Part shown: one piece after another, positions 7,602 through 16,374 of the stretch
How positions within the stretch are numbered: position 1 is the first letter of the stretch
How the letters are laid out: every line of letters starts with the position of its first letter
Source of the DNA: Acetobacter conturbans
GTDB taxonomy: Bacteria > Pseudomonadota > Alphaproteobacteria > Acetobacterales > Acetobacteraceae
Assembly (NCBI RefSeq): GCF_011516755.1
Contig: NZ_WOSY01000019.1
Span: forward strand, 1 to 43,207
DNA length: 43,207 nt
Direction: 5' to 3'
Notes under the pieces: model-generated
What the model saw: the letters and a program-made list of their open reading frames with translations, nothing else
Databases searched by the model: none
Told to the model about the DNA's origin: nothing
Position numbers and translations under genes: made by a program

Positions 7602-8042
7602 TCAGACCCGCGCGACGCTCCCGTTGGCCGGTTCGGGCGGGGCCATGCCGGTAAAGCGGACGAACGCGGTGATGCCGACCGCAATGGCGCCGATGACCGA
7701 AAAGAAGAGCTGCCAGACGACGGACGGCATCATCATCTCGGCGAGACCGTGCGTGGCGCTATAACCGGCAATGATGGCGGGCACGGTATAGAGCAGGACG
7801 ATCAGCCCTCTCAGCCAGATCCACGGCGCGCAGGCGAGTGCGATCTGACCGGCGACGAAAGTCGCTATCCCCGCCACGACGCCGACGATCAGGGCGCCAA
7901 TCACTCCGGCACCGGTATGAAACGCCCAGAGCCCGGCATACAACCCGCCAGCAAACGGCAAGGCGAAGACCGCGAGCGTGAACATGAGCCAGCAGAAAAA
8001 TCCGATGCCGGCGACGATCAGGAACGGTGCGAAGATCACCAT
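7602..8042 (-). CDS. Small four-helix membrane protein of unknown function
   Basis: A 146-residue, strongly hydrophobic protein. Likely membrane segments are at about residues 5-30, 33-55, 57-72 and 77-95, with a last one at about 108-130 (VVWQLFFSVIGAIAVGITAFV). The start ATG at 8042 has GGAGCC upstream. I do not recognise a functional family; similar hydrophobic genes occur between DUF736 and DUF2493 genes in related elements. The tail MAPPEPANGSVARV is soluble. Confidence 0.65.
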   Translation of the reverse strand: MVIFAPFLIVAGIGFFCWLMFTLAVFALPFAGGLYAGLWAFHTGAGVIGALIVGVVAGIATFVAGQIALACAPWIWLRGLIVLLYTVPAIIAGYSATHGLAEMMMPSVVWQLFFSVIGAIAVGITAFVRFTGMAPPEPANGSVARV

Positions 8043-8205
8043 GGTGGCGGCTCCCGTAAAGATGACATGATCTGACGGTCACGCCTGCCACCACCACCAC
8101 GGCGCAATCCGCATCATAGAGAAAACGATGTATCGACGGAACGAGAATCGTACTGACGTCCGCCAAGCGGACGTGCATCGTGGGGCTGCTCAGGGAGACA
8201 ACGTC

Positions 8206-8415
8206 ATGGCGGACATCACGGGACGCGAACTGCATCTGGTCAAAAAGGCGCTCGCCATTGCAGTGCTGGCCATTGAACAGCAACCAGGGCCGTTTCAGTC
8301 CTATTCGGACATGCAGGACATGAAGGGCCTGCTCGACCTTCTGGCGCCCGGCGATACCGAGCTGGCCTTCTATGCCCGTTCCGCGCGGATCGCCGTCACG
8401 GGTAATCCGGACTGA
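8206..8415 (+). CDS. Small 69-residue conserved hypothetical protein
   Basis: The ATG at 8206 has AGGGAGA eight bases upstream. The product MADITGRELHLVKKALAIAVLAIEQQPGPFQSYSDMQDMKGLLDLL... is acidic and mostly helical, ending ARSARIAVTGNPD. It runs opposite to its neighbours, between the membrane protein and the convergent DUF2493 gene (9 bases between stops). Similar short proteins occur at this place in related mobile elements; no function is known. The upstream in-frame extension to 8128 is not favoured. Confidence 0.65.
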   Translation: MADITGRELHLVKKALAIAVLAIEQQPGPFQSYSDMQDMKGLLDLLAPGDTELAFYARSARIAVTGNPD

Positions 8416-8424
8416 AGACGGCGC

Positions 8425-9351
8425 TCACGCGCCGCCTCCGAACCGCAGGACCGGGATACCGAGGCGCTTCGCCTTGTCGGCCAAATTCTCCTGGATACCG
8501 GTTCCGGGAAAGACGATGACGCCAATCGGCAAGGTATCGAGCATGGCGTCGTTGCGGCGGAAGGGCGCGGCCTTGGCATGCTTCGTCCAGTCCGGCTTGA
8601 AAGCGATCTGCACGATCTCGCGGTGATCAGCCCAGCGAGACGCGACGAACTCCGCGCCCCTGGGCGAACCACCATGCAGCAGCACCATGTCGGGATGCTT
8701 GGCACGGACCTTGTCCAGCCGGTCCCAGATCAGGATATGGTCGTCGAAGTCCAGCCCCCCGGTCACGACGACCTTGGGGCCGGGCGGGACCAGCAATTCG
8801 CTCTCGGCGCGGCGTCGGGCGTTGAGAAAGTCACGGCTGTCGATCATAGAGGCCGTCATGGTCCGCCGCGATACCAGCGAGCCGGTCTTCGGCCGCCACG
8901 CGCTCAGGGTCAGCCGCTCGAACTGCTCCTGCGCCTCGTCGCGGAAGATCTCGTAGGCGTTGCGGCGTTCGATCAGTGTCAGCCCTTCGGCGATCAGTCG
9001 CTCCAGTTCCACCGAGCGGATCTCGCTGCCATCCTGATCCTGCTGGCTGCGTTTCTGCGCCTGCTCGTTGCGGTCAAGCTCACGCTCGACCTGGCCGACC
9101 ATGCGGTGGAAGATGTTCACGGTGGACCAGAGCAGCGCTTCGAGGTCCGGTTCCAGCCGTGTGTCAGTCAGCGTCGCGGCGACGGCGTCGAAGATGTCGG
9201 CCACAGCACCCCCGATGCGCGGAGCTTCGGGCAGCGGCCTTGGATCAGGCTCGTCCTCGAAGGGACGGTAGCCATACATCTGAAGTTCAGCCAGCACATG
9301 GGCGGTGGATGAAGCGGCGTGCGGCGGTTCAAAATCATCGGTGCGGGTCAT
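8425..9351 (-). CDS. DUF2493 (SLOG-like) domain protein
   Basis: A 308-residue protein. The C-terminal 120 residues are a DUF2493 domain of the YspA/SLOG Rossmann-like fold: KVVVTGGLDFDDHILIWDRLDKVRAKHPDMVLLHGGSPRGAEFVASRWADHREIVQIAFKPDW, then IGVIVFPGTGIQENLADKAKRLGIPV. The GG-containing and PGTGI loops are where SLOG proteins bind nucleotide-like ligands. Residues 85-160 are helical and charged. It is a regular part of this backbone beside the toprim and DUF736 genes. The ligand is unknown; SLOG proteins can sense or process nucleotides. Confidence 0.85.
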   Translation of the reverse strand: MTRTDDFEPPHAASSTAHVLAELQMYGYRPFEDEPDPRPLPEAPRIGGAVADIFDAVAATLTDTRLEPDLEALLWSTVNIFHRMVGQVERELDRNEQAQKRSQQDQDGSEIRSVELERLIAEGLTLIERRNAYEIFRDEAQEQFERLTLSAWRPKTGSLVSRRTMTASMIDSRDFLNARRRAESELLVPPGPKVVVTGGLDFDDHILIWDRLDKVRAKHPDMVLLHGGSPRGAEFVASRWADHREIVQIAFKPDWTKHAKAAPFRRNDAMLDTLPIGVIVFPGTGIQENLADKAKRLGIPVLRFGGGA

Positions 9352-9674
9352 GATGCGGTCCTCCCAGGTCTCCGGCCGCGCCCTTCGCGGCCTTTCCGGG
9401 GGCGGATAGCGGCAGACCAGGGACGGGCCGGAACCGCGCGCTCGCGCGCGGCCGCAGCACAGCGAAGGATGGCAGGGGGCCGGCTATTTTGCTTCGCGAT
9501 GTAAAGCGCCCCCAAAGGGGCGCGACGGAAAATAGCTGGCTCACGCCATTGAAGGCCCGGCCCGGCTGACGCCCGCTCCCCACTTGAAAGGCCGGGGCGC
9601 GAACCTGCCGAACGGGAGGCACGACAGGACCGCCGATAGAAGACGGAAACCGCCCGCCCCTCTTTCCGGCCCGC
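9352..9674. other. Intergenic stretch between toprim and DUF2493 genes
   Basis: No gene recognised in this 323-bp stretch. It is dominated by the nested hairpin at 9479-9540 and by CG-rich alternating tracts (for example GCGCGCTCGCGCGCG at 9436-9450). It probably carries the leftward promoter or a processed leader for the DUF2493 gene. Confidence 0.4.
9479..9540. repeat. Nested intergenic hairpin (outer 12-bp, inner 7-bp stem)
   Basis: The outer arms GCCGGCTATTTT (9479-9490) and AAAATAGCTGGC (9529-9540) pair at 11 of 12 positions. Inside, GCGCCCC (9506-9512) and GGGGCGC (9517-9523) form a perfect stem with a CAAA loop. It is a compact structured element that could be a small RNA, mRNA-processing signal or DNA cruciform. 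Confidence 0.55.
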
Positions 9675-10721
9675 TCATGTGCCGGCAGTCTCCAGAAACC
9701 GTGCCACGTCCGGTGGCGCAAGTTGCGGATGCAGGATCGCCCGCAGTGCGCCGCGTCCGAGCGCCCGGAGATCATCGTTGAAATCGCCCAGCCGTGGCGA
9801 CAGCCCGATCACCTCGATCCCGGCGTCATCCGCGCGGGCGTGCAGCGTCGCCAGCGCCTGATCCCCGGCCGGATCATCGTCGCGCAGCACGTAGAGCCGG
9901 CGCAGCAGCGGCGGAAAGATCAGGGCGGCGAGATGCGCCGAGGACAGGCATGCGGCCAATGGCAGATCGGGCAGAACCTGCCGCAGCGACAGCACCGTCT
10001 CGATGCCTTCCCCGGCGGCGAGCACATCGGATGCCACCCCAAAGCGCACGGCATGGCCGAGCAGCCCGCCCAGGGCGCGACGCGGATGATCGACCGGCGC
10101 CTTGCCGCGCCCTTCCGCCGCCAGCCAGGTGCGATGCACACCGGTCAGAGTGCCGTCGAGATCGGTGACGGCGGCGATCATGGCGGGCCAGGTCTCGGTC
10201 GGACTGTCCTCGTCCGGGCGGTAAAAGCAGCGCGGATGGAAGCGCAGGGCGCCGGCTCCGTGCAAAAGCGTAATATCGCGTCTACGGAGATACGCTTCTA
10301 CGGATGTACCCACGATCGGCCCGGACATGGCCCAGAGCCGATGTGCGGCTTCAGAAGAACTGGCAGAGCCACGCTCACGGGCCGGACGGTCCTGTGACGA
10401 CGGTACCGGATCGGGACGCGGCAGGCTGAGAAAGGCGCGCGCCTCGTCGGCCACGTCGCGGAAATCCACCAGGCCGAGGCTTTCGCGGATCACGTCCAGC
10501 AGGTCGCCATGTTCAGCGGACTGCGCGTCCGTCCATTTTCCCGCCCTGCCGTTGGCGGTGTTGTGCAGCCGGACAAACAGCGACCGGCCGGGCGTGTTGC
10601 GTACGTCACCGACCAGCCAGTAATTGCCGTGACGACGACCAGCGGACAGATACCGACGGCACACCGCCTCTGCGTTCTCCGCCAGACGGCGGGCCAGATC
10701 GCCCGCGTCATGCAAGGTCAT
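9675..10721 (-). CDS. Toprim-domain (primase-like) protein
   Basis: A 348-residue protein. The N-terminal half has a plasmid primase-like zinc-free module (ARRLAENAEAVCRRYLSAGRRHGNYWLVGDVRNTPGRSLFVRL, then KWTDAQSAEHGDLLDVI). The toprim part follows: VLAAGEGIETVLSLRQVLPDLPLAACLSSAHLAAL, where the glycine-glutamate pair is the toprim acid, and LYVLRDDDPAGDQALATL, the DxD metal site. Such proteins are found on mobile elements and may prime replication or conjugative strand synthesis. It overlaps the upstream gene by 14 bases, so the two are coupled. The function is inferred from the fold. Confidence 0.85.
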   Translation of the reverse strand: MTLHDAGDLARRLAENAEAVCRRYLSAGRRHGNYWLVGDVRNTPGRSLFVRLHNTANGRAGKWTDAQSAEHGDLLDVIRESLGLVDFRDVADEARAFLSLPRPDPVPSSQDRPARERGSASSSEAAHRLWAMSGPIVGTSVEAYLRRRDITLLHGAGALRFHPRCFYRPDEDSPTETWPAMIAAVTDLDGTLTGVHRTWLAAEGRGKAPVDHPRRALGGLLGHAVRFGVASDVLAAGEGIETVLSLRQVLPDLPLAACLSSAHLAALIFPPLLRRLYVLRDDDPAGDQALATLHARADDAGIEVIGLSPRLGDFNDDLRALGRGALRAILHPQLAPPDVARFLETAGT

Positions 10722-11148
10722 CGCCCTGCCCTCCTGTGTCGGGATTGCCTCCGTCCAGGGCGATCGCCAGCCAGCGATCGGTGGTCATCCATGAAATCGT
10801 CTTGCGCCTGCCAAGGTCAAGCAGATGCGCGCCTCCGCTGAAGGCGCCGATCCGGGGACGTGAACAGCTATTGGCCCACTGGAACCCCCATCGCCCCCGC
10901 AGCCGGAATGCCCGCGCACAGCGTAGCACGAAATCCACCACCTGATGCGGATCGCCGGTTGTCTCATCGTGCATCCAGAGTTTCGTGCCACCATATTCCG
11001 GCACGATCGACAGGACAAAACCGTCAGAGGGCGGGTCTTCCGCCGCCAGTTCGTCGATGAATTCATTGTAGAGGTCGAGCGCCTTTGCGGCATTGTCCAC
11101 TGTGCCCACATCGAGAACGCAGGAAAAATGCGTGAAGAAATCAGCCAT
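10708..11148 (-). CDS. Conserved hypothetical protein upstream of toprim gene
   Basis: A 146-residue protein, MADFFTHFSCVLDVGTVDNAAKALDLYNEFIDELAAEDPPSDGFVLSIVPEYGGTKLWMHDETTGDPHQVVDFVLRCARAFRLRGRWGFQWANSCSRP. No signal peptide or membrane segment. I recognise it only as a protein that accompanies toprim and DUF932 genes in such elements. The mix of strands and conserved aromatic residues suggests a compact fold. It is coupled to the toprim gene by a 14-base overlap and lies just downstream of the terminator at 11166-11197. Confidence 0.7.
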   Translation of the reverse strand: MADFFTHFSCVLDVGTVDNAAKALDLYNEFIDELAAEDPPSDGFVLSIVPEYGGTKLWMHDETTGDPHQVVDFVLRCARAFRLRGRWGFQWANSCSRPRIGAFSGGAHLLDLGRRKTISWMTTDRWLAIALDGGNPDTGGQGDDLA

Positions 11149-11165
11149 CGGAAAACTCCCGAAAC

Positions 11166-11197
11166 GAAAAAGCCCGGCGCGGTGGCCGGGCTCGTAA
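11166..11197. terminator. Bidirectional-looking terminator
   Basis: Arms AGCCCGGC (11171-11178) and GCCGGGCT (11185-11192) with a 6-base loop. Five As precede and a run of As follows, so on the minus strand the stem is followed by TTTTT. It would end the DUF932 transcript before the next gene in the same direction. Confidence 0.75.
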
Positions 11198-11230
11198 AAA
11201 CGTATTGGCGGAAAAGCGTGCAGTCGGCTT

Positions 11231-12433
11231 TCAGGAAGCCCGTTCCATCAGCCTGCGGGCCTTCTCTTCCAGATCCAGCCGCGTATCCTGATTGGCCCTG
11301 GTGCGGGCCAGTGCGGTAATCCCCTGCACGAAATCGAACACGCTCTCGGGCTTGCGCCCTTCCTCATGCAGCACGGTTTCGATGATCTTCGCCGTCTCTG
11401 GCTTCGAGAACCCGCGACGACGCAGGAAACTTTCGCGGTCCTCATCGGTTCTGGCCACCAGCGCCTTGCGCGAAGCCTGAATGCCGGAGACGAACGAGGC
11501 CGGGCTGGCCGTGGCGAAATTCCGTAGCGCTGGTGTCGCCTGATGCACGAAACGGGATGCTGCAAACTTGCTATGCCGGATCGTGATCTGTTCGAAATTT
11601 TCCACGCCCCAGAGCATGCGGTTTTGACACACTCCGCGCAGGTAAAAGGAGGCGATGCCGAGGCTCTTGCTGCCGACTTCGGAATTCCAGGCGTAGAAAC
11701 CCCGGAAATAGAGATCGGGATCACCGTTGGGCAGACGTCCCGCCTCGATCGGATGCGTATCATCCACGAGGAATAAAAAAACGTCCCTGTCTGACGCGTA
11801 GAGTGTCGTGGTTTCCTTCGTGATGTCCACGTACGGATTATGGGTCATGGTCGCCCAGTCGATCACACCCGGCACCTTCCAGTTGGTATCACCTGTGCCA
11901 TCGCCGGCGATCTTGCGCACCGCCCCAACCAGCTCATGGTCCCAGATGCGGCCGTAATCCGGCCCCGTGACGGCGCGCAGTTCCACACGCCCGTCCTCGG
12001 TTTCCAGCGTCTTGACCAGTTCGGCCCGGTGCGACAGCAACCCGTGCTGCAGGTTGATTGCCGCCAGCGGAGCCGGAAGATTGCGCAGGTACGACGAGGG
12101 GGCACCAACCAGGCTGCACATCTGGCCAAAGGACCAGTGTGTGGGAGCAATCGGGTCATTCTGCCCCGGCACGGTCAGGGTCAGGCGCTCGGCATTGTCG
12201 CGGCTCGCCTCCACTCGGATGGCGCGGCTTTCTACCGTGCGGGCCGTGGCGCGCTCGGCACGGCCAAGAGTGGCCGCGTGCAAATCAGATAGGGACAGAT
12301 ACCGCTCGTCATCGGGGCGCGAGAACCATTCGGACGAGACGCGGGCACTACGCTCCCCGCGCGAAGGATCGATCCGGAAGCCGCCGGACGCCGCACCACG
12401 GAACGCAGGGGGCAGGATGGTGGTTGTGGTCAT
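11231..12433 (-). CDS. DUF932 (phage/plasmid-like) protein
   Basis: A 400-residue protein of the DUF932 / phage-plasmid-related family. Typical stretches are THWSFGQMCSLVGAPSSYLRNLPAPLAAINLQHGL, AVTGPDYGRIWDHELV, DRDVFLFLVDDTHPIEAG and FYAWNSEVGSKSLGIASFYLRGVCQNRMLWGVENF. The family is common on phages and plasmids but its biochemical role is unknown. The ATG at 12433 has GGAGAG upstream; the longer frame to 12559 lacks such support. It is the last backbone gene before the cargo region begins; backbone resumes at the ParB gene 26 kb away. Confidence 0.88.
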   Translation of the reverse strand: MTTTTILPPAFRGAASGGFRIDPSRGERSARVSSEWFSRPDDERYLSLSDLHAATLGRAERATARTVESRAIRVEASRDNAERLTLTVPGQNDPIAPTHWSFGQMCSLVGAPSSYLRNLPAPLAAINLQHGLLSHRAELVKTLETEDGRVELRAVTGPDYGRIWDHELVGAVRKIAGDGTGDTNWKVPGVIDWATMTHNPYVDITKETTTLYASDRDVFLFLVDDTHPIEAGRLPNGDPDLYFRGFYAWNSEVGSKSLGIASFYLRGVCQNRMLWGVENFEQITIRHSKFAASRFVHQATPALRNFATASPASFVSGIQASRKALVARTDEDRESFLRRRGFSKPETAKIIETVLHEEGRKPESVFDFVQGITALARTRANQDTRLDLEEKARRLMERAS

Positions 12434-12785
12434 GGAAAACTCTCCTCTGATACCGGTTATTCGGCACCAGAGGCGAAACCACCCTCTTCCTCCTATGACT
12501 ACTTCCCGCGCGGGACCCCATCCGACCACGGAGACACCCTGCCCCTCGTTCCGCAACACGGCGAGGCCGCAGCCTCGCCGAAATCACGACGGCAACGGGG
12601 GGGAAGCCGAATGTCTGCTTCAGAACTGGCCTGATCATAAACTGCCACCATGGGAGCACGTATAGTCCTTGAATTTTCCATGAGGATTTTTCAGATTCTG
12701 ACACGTGAGGATGAGGCCGTATAACTATTTCGGGTAATCTTCCGTCAAATGCAGAATCGACTGGCTGCGAAAAAAGTCAGGAGAA
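12434..12785. other. Gene-free junction between backbone and metal-efflux cargo
   Basis: No gene recognised in this 350-bp stretch. A perfect 8-bp hairpin GGCGAGGC (12560-12567) / GCCTCGCC (12572-12579) with a CGCA loop is present. Base composition falls from GC-rich on the left to AT-rich on the right (about 12660 onward), marking the likely edge of the cargo. The DUF932 promoter should lie near 12434-12560. Confidence 0.45.
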
Positions 12786-13184
12786 CTAATTATCAAACGG
12801 AGAAAGTGCTTCAATAATTCGGCATTCTGAAATATTACCTCCTCCGCATGATTCTATCATCGTAGAAAGTTCATGGCGCAATGCGATGAGATCCGCAATT
12901 TTGCGCTCAATTTCTGCCATATGGTCACGAGCAATTCTATCAACTGTCTTACAATCCTGGGTTCCCTGATCCGTTAGGGATAATAGAGCTCTTACCTGGT
13001 CTAATGAAAAACCCAGATCCCGAGATCGACGAATAAAAGACAGTCTCGCGAGTGCCTCATCATCATAAGTGCGATAATTGCCATCGGTCCGCTGTGGCGG
13101 AGCCAGAAGACCGATCCGTTCGTAATAGCGGATCGTCTCGACTTTGGTATTCGTCGCCTTCCCCAAGGCACCAATCGATCGCAT
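12786..13184 (-). CDS. MerR-family heavy-metal-responsive regulator
   Basis: A 132-residue MerR protein. The winged HTH is MRSIGALGKATNTKVETIRYYERIGLLAPPQRTDGNYRTYDDEALARLSFIRRSRDLGFSLDQVRALL. A dimerisation helix follows, and a C-terminal metal-binding loop has cysteines in SCGGGNISECRIIEAL, plus an upstream QDCKTVDRIA cysteine. Three such cysteines match the Cd/Pb/Zn-type (CadR/PbrR/ZntR-like) branch better than CueR; this is my reading, not proof. The ATG at 13184 is where the HTH begins; upstream in-frame codons are not conserved. It is transcribed divergently from the efflux operon and its operator (13195-13227) lies in the short gap. Confidence 0.88.
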   Translation of the reverse strand: MRSIGALGKATNTKVETIRYYERIGLLAPPQRTDGNYRTYDDEALARLSFIRRSRDLGFSLDQVRALLSLTDQGTQDCKTVDRIARDHMAEIERKIADLIALRHELSTMIESCGGGNISECRIIEALSPFDN

Positions 13185-13194
13185 TCCCTGCCTC

Positions 13195-13227
13195 TTGACC
13201 CTGTAGTTGCTACAGGGAGCATACATT
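13195..13227 (+). promoter_or_regulatory. MerR-type promoter and operator for efflux operon
   Basis: The -35 TTGACC (13195-13200) is followed by the dyad CCCTGTAG-TTG-CTACAGGG (13199-13217) and an ATACATT -10 (13221-13227), giving a spacer of about 20 bp. An overlong spacer with a dyad between -35 and -10 is the hallmark of promoters that MerR proteins twist into activity when metal binds. Confidence 0.85.
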
Positions 13228-13257
13228 AAAACAGATGATTCGTCAGGGAGGCGCTGG

Positions 13258-13908
13258 ATGGCAGGAGGATGCTGTGGTGGATGCACAGATACGCCGCTAC
13301 CAATCAATAAATCATGGCGGAGAGCGCTCCTGATCGCGCTTTTTCTCAATGCCAGCATGTTTGCCGTTGAAGCTGGGGCTGGCGTGTCGGTTGGATCTGC
13401 ATCCGTACAGGCGGACGCGATTGATTTCCTTGGCGACAGCGCCAACTACGCAATAAGCCTCAGTGTTGCCGGAATGGCATTGCGATGGCGAGCTGGCGCG
13501 GCCTTTCTGAAAGGCCTGACCCTGTTCATGGCTGGGCTATGGGTAATGGCCAATGCTGGGTGGATAGTAATGAACAGCAACCATCCGCCTCACCCAGACG
13601 CAATGGGCGGCATTGGTCTGCTTGCCCTCGCGGTCAATCTGGCCTGTGCCCTCATATTATGGACACACCGGAAAGGTGATGCCAACCGCCGTTCTGTATG
13701 GATCTGCTCTCGTAATGATGCGATCGGAAATGTTGCCGTTGTGCTGGCAGCTCTGGGCGTGTTTGGCACTCGTTCTGCGTGGCCGGATATTGCGGTAGCT
13801 GCCATCCTTGCGATGCTTGGTATTAGTGGAGGTGTGCAGATTATGCGACAATCGAGAGTAGAACTAACAGATAACAAATCAGATATATCACGACATATCA
13901 ATGTATAA
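13258..13908 (+). CDS. Small CDF-family cation efflux transporter
   Basis: A 216-residue membrane protein with the cation diffusion facilitator core. SASVQADAIDFLGDSANYAISL holds the HxxxD-like metal site in helix II (here with A-D-A-I-D-F-L-G-D), and SRNDAIGNVAVVLAALGVF holds the NDxxGN site in helix V. About six membrane helices are visible. The usual cytoplasmic C-terminal domain is absent, as in the short CDF group. The N-terminus carries CCGGC, which could bind metal. The ATG at 13258 has AGGGAGG upstream; the earlier ATG at 13207 lies inside the promoter. It is the first gene of the MerR-controlled operon and overlaps the next by 8 bases. Confidence 0.85.
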   Translation: MAGGCCGGCTDTPLPINKSWRRALLIALFLNASMFAVEAGAGVSVGSASVQADAIDFLGDSANYAISLSVAGMALRWRAGAAFLKGLTLFMAGLWVMANAGWIVMNSNHPPHPDAMGGIGLLALAVNLACALILWTHRKGDANRRSVWICSRNDAIGNVAVVLAALGVFGTRSAWPDIAVAAILAMLGISGGVQIMRQSRVELTDNKSDISRHINV

Positions 13909-15343
13909 ATCATATAATACTCTAGAATATATTAAGCAGGTAAGGAGACGCACACGCTATAATGCGGCATTCATTCTCCTGATTTTTCCCCTGCTCTGTG
14001 GCTGTACAAATAGTGATCACTCAAATATTTCGCCGGAATCAGATGTCCAGAAATTTTCCAGCCGTCAATTTACGGATGCCGGATTGCAAGAATTCATTAC
14101 AAAAGTTCTCGGACCAAACGTATCGAGTCAGGAAAACGCATGGGGCATCACTCGCCTGACGCTTGCTACCTTGTATTTTCATCCCGATATCCTTGTAGCT
14201 AAAGCTGAACTGGAAACGGCTCGCGCTGGAATCAAGACAGCCGGTCAACTGCCCAATCCCAGTTTCACGGTGCTGGGTGGCCCATCGGCTCATTACGTCG
14301 GCTACGGCGCGTCAATACTGATCGAATTTTTCGGCAGGCGTTATCACCGTATCAAAGAAGCCAGATATCGGGCTGCCGTCGCGCAATGGGAAGTCATCAA
14401 TACTGCATGGAAACTACGCAGCGACACGCGGTCTGCTCTTCTCGGCGTCTGGGCTGTATCCGGGCGCCTCAAGCTTGTGGAAGAGACTGCGGCAGCTAAA
14501 CGCGAACTCTTTACCCTGGAACAGGCACGTTTTGATCAGGGGCGAGCATCCGCTCTCGAAATATCGCAGGTACGGACGGAAATGATCCATGCCGAGTTGT
14601 CTGTCAGTGATCTGCGGCGCGAGTATGCCGTCCGTAAGGCAGCTCTGGCAGGAGCAATCGGGGTTCCTGCCGAAGCACTTGATTCCATTGCTCTTGATAC
14701 AAAAGCATTTGATGTCTGTCCCGACCTCATGGAATACCGCGATTCACAGGACATGAGATACCAAGCCGTAATGCAACGCGCGGATCTGCGGGAACTTCTT
14801 GCGTCTTATGACGCCGCCCGACAGGCTCTACGGGTCGAAGTTTCCCGACGCTATCCCGATGTCACCATCAGTCCCGCCTATAACTGGGATATTTCAAATC
14901 GCTTTGAGGTAAATCCCTCTCTGCAAATTCCGATTTTCAATCAGAACGAAGGCCCCATAGCTGAAGCTGTTGGGCAGGAGCATGAGGCGGCGGCTCGTCT
15001 CCGGCGTGCAGAGAACACGGTGTTTAAGTCCATCTCGCAGGCTACGGCCAATTACCGCGGCACGACATCAATTCTGCTACAGGCGGATGAACTTGCCAAA
15101 ACCGTACGGGTAAGGCTGAACCAGATGCAGCACCGCCTTCAGTCAGGCGCAATCGACCGACCAACGATGGTTATGACTCATATAGAGCAGATTCAAGCAG
15201 AGACCGCTCTTCTTGAAGCAGAAATTCAGCAACGGCAAGCCATAGGTCAGATCGAAGATGGCATGCAGCAGCCCATTTTTGATCACACCAGTGCCGCGCA
15301 GGTTTCCGGCCTGCTTGAAAATAACCAAAGGAACTCACCATGA
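13901..15343 (+). CDS. TolC/CusC-like outer membrane efflux lipoprotein
   Basis: A 480-residue outer membrane factor. A hydrophobic segment (AAFILLIFPLLCGCT) ends in a lipobox-like LCGC, so the mature protein is probably a lipoprotein beginning at Cys35. The rest has the two coiled-coil OEP repeats: HPDILVAKAELETARAGIKTAGQLPNPSF, GASILIEFFGRR, and later QRADLRELLASYDAARQALRVEVSRRYPDVTISPAYNWD with IPIFNQNEGPIAEA. This is the CzcC/CusC pattern. It would form the outer membrane channel for the RND pump encoded downstream. The start overlaps the CDF stop by 8 bases; no clear ribosome binding site is seen, so coupling is likely. Confidence 0.85.
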   Translation: MYKSYNTLEYIKQVRRRTRYNAAFILLIFPLLCGCTNSDHSNISPESDVQKFSSRQFTDAGLQEFITKVLGPNVSSQENAWGITRLTLATLYFHPDILVAKAELETARAGIKTAGQLPNPSFTVLGGPSAHYVGYGASILIEFFGRRYHRIKEARYRAAVAQWEVINTAWKLRSDTRSALLGVWAVSGRLKLVEETAAAKRELFTLEQARFDQGRASALEISQVRTEMIHAELSVSDLRREYAVRKAALAGAIGVPAEALDSIALDTKAFDVCPDLMEYRDSQDMRYQAVMQRADLRELLASYDAARQALRVEVSRRYPDVTISPAYNWDISNRFEVNPSLQIPIFNQNEGPIAEAVGQEHEAAARLRRAENTVFKSISQATANYRGTTSILLQADELAKTVRVRLNQMQHRLQSGAIDRPTMVMTHIEQIQAETALLEAEIQQRQAIGQIEDGMQQPIFDHTSAAQVSGLLENNQRNSP

Positions 15344-16374
15344 AAGCGAGGGCCTTCTGGCTGCCTCTTGTAGGTCTTTCTGTCTTCCTAGTTCTAAACG
15401 TGGCGAACATTGCTATTGCAGATGATGATGATCCACCAGTTTCGGTTCTTGGCGCAGAGGCGACCGTGACGGTCTCCCCGGAAGCAGTTACGAAGAGTGG
15501 CATCGCTTCTGCACGACCCAGCATCGTGCCTTGGAGAAAGTTGGTTCCCGCCTATGGTTACGTTCTGAACGCAACACAACTTATCACTCTTGTTAGTGAT
15601 TATGCTGACATGAAAGCGCGGCTGGAGAGCATGCAGGCACAGCAGACGCTTGCCCGTGCGAAACTCGATCGTGACAAAGGACTGTATCGCGACCGGCAGA
15701 ATATCTCTCAGGAACAATTCCAGGAGACAACAGCCAGATTTCAGTCCAACTCAGCTATGGTAAAAGCAGAACAGGTCCGGGTGAATAACGCACTTAATAT
15801 TATCAGACAGCAATTTGGTTCGGTCATATCTGACGCTACCGAAAAAAATACAATTTTCATTACACAGTTACTTCAACAACAAGTGGTCTTGGTCAAGGTG
15901 ACCCTTCCACCAGATACGGATCTACCAACCCCACCAAGTCAGGCGGATGTGACCGATTATGGAAACACGGGTGGACACGGGACAATGCTCCACTATTTGT
16001 CTCCTGTAACCATGACCGATCCTGCTATTCAGGGGCGTAGCTTTTTCTATTTTGCGTCGGCTGAAAGTCAGCTTGTCGCGGGCATGAATGTTTCCGTTCT
16101 CCTGCCTACCGAAGAGGAACGTCCCGGTATCCGGATACCTGCATCAGCTATTATCTGGCTGCAAGGTAAGTCGTGGATATACCGTGATAACGGACACGGA
16201 AAATTTACACGCCTACCCCTTACGACCGACGTGCCGGACCGAGAAGGTGGCTACCTGATCCAAGATACTCCAGGACAAATCACACACGAAACGCAAATCG
16301 TCGTAGAGGGTACGCAATTACTTCTGTCTGAAGAATTCCGAGCTCAGCTTGAATCAGGAGACGATGACGACTGA
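15340..16374 (+). CDS. RND periplasmic adaptor (membrane fusion) protein
   Basis: A 344-residue HlyD/CusB-type adaptor with a signal-like N-terminus (FWLPLVGLSVFLVLNVANIAIA) and then an acidic ADDDDPP. The hairpin region is KARLESMQAQQTLARAKLDRDKGLYRDRQNISQEQFQETTARFQSNSAMVKAEQ, a coiled coil. The beta-barrel part follows (MNVSVLLPTEEERPGIRIPASAIIWLQGKSWIYRDNGHGKF). The lipoyl region is shorter than usual and the protein ends in ESGDDDD. ATGA overlaps join it to both neighbours, so the three form a pump unit. The Asp runs near both ends could hold metal ions; that is inference. Confidence 0.82.
   Translation: MKARAFWLPLVGLSVFLVLNVANIAIADDDDPPVSVLGAEATVTVSPEAVTKSGIASARPSIVPWRKLVPAYGYVLNATQLITLVSDYADMKARLESMQAQQTLARAKLDRDKGLYRDRQNISQEQFQETTARFQSNSAMVKAEQVRVNNALNIIRQQFGSVISDATEKNTIFITQLLQQQVVLVKVTLPPDTDLPTPPSQADVTDYGNTGGHGTMLHYLSPVTMTDPAIQGRSFFYFASAESQLVAGMNVSVLLPTEEERPGIRIPASAIIWLQGKSWIYRDNGHGKFTRLPLTTDVPDREGGYLIQDTPGQITHETQIVVEGTQLLLSEEFRAQLESGDDDD

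Noticed and set aside
12560..12579. 8-bp GC hairpin taken as a terminator
   Set aside because: No T run on either strand and no gene ends nearby; noted only as a hairpin.
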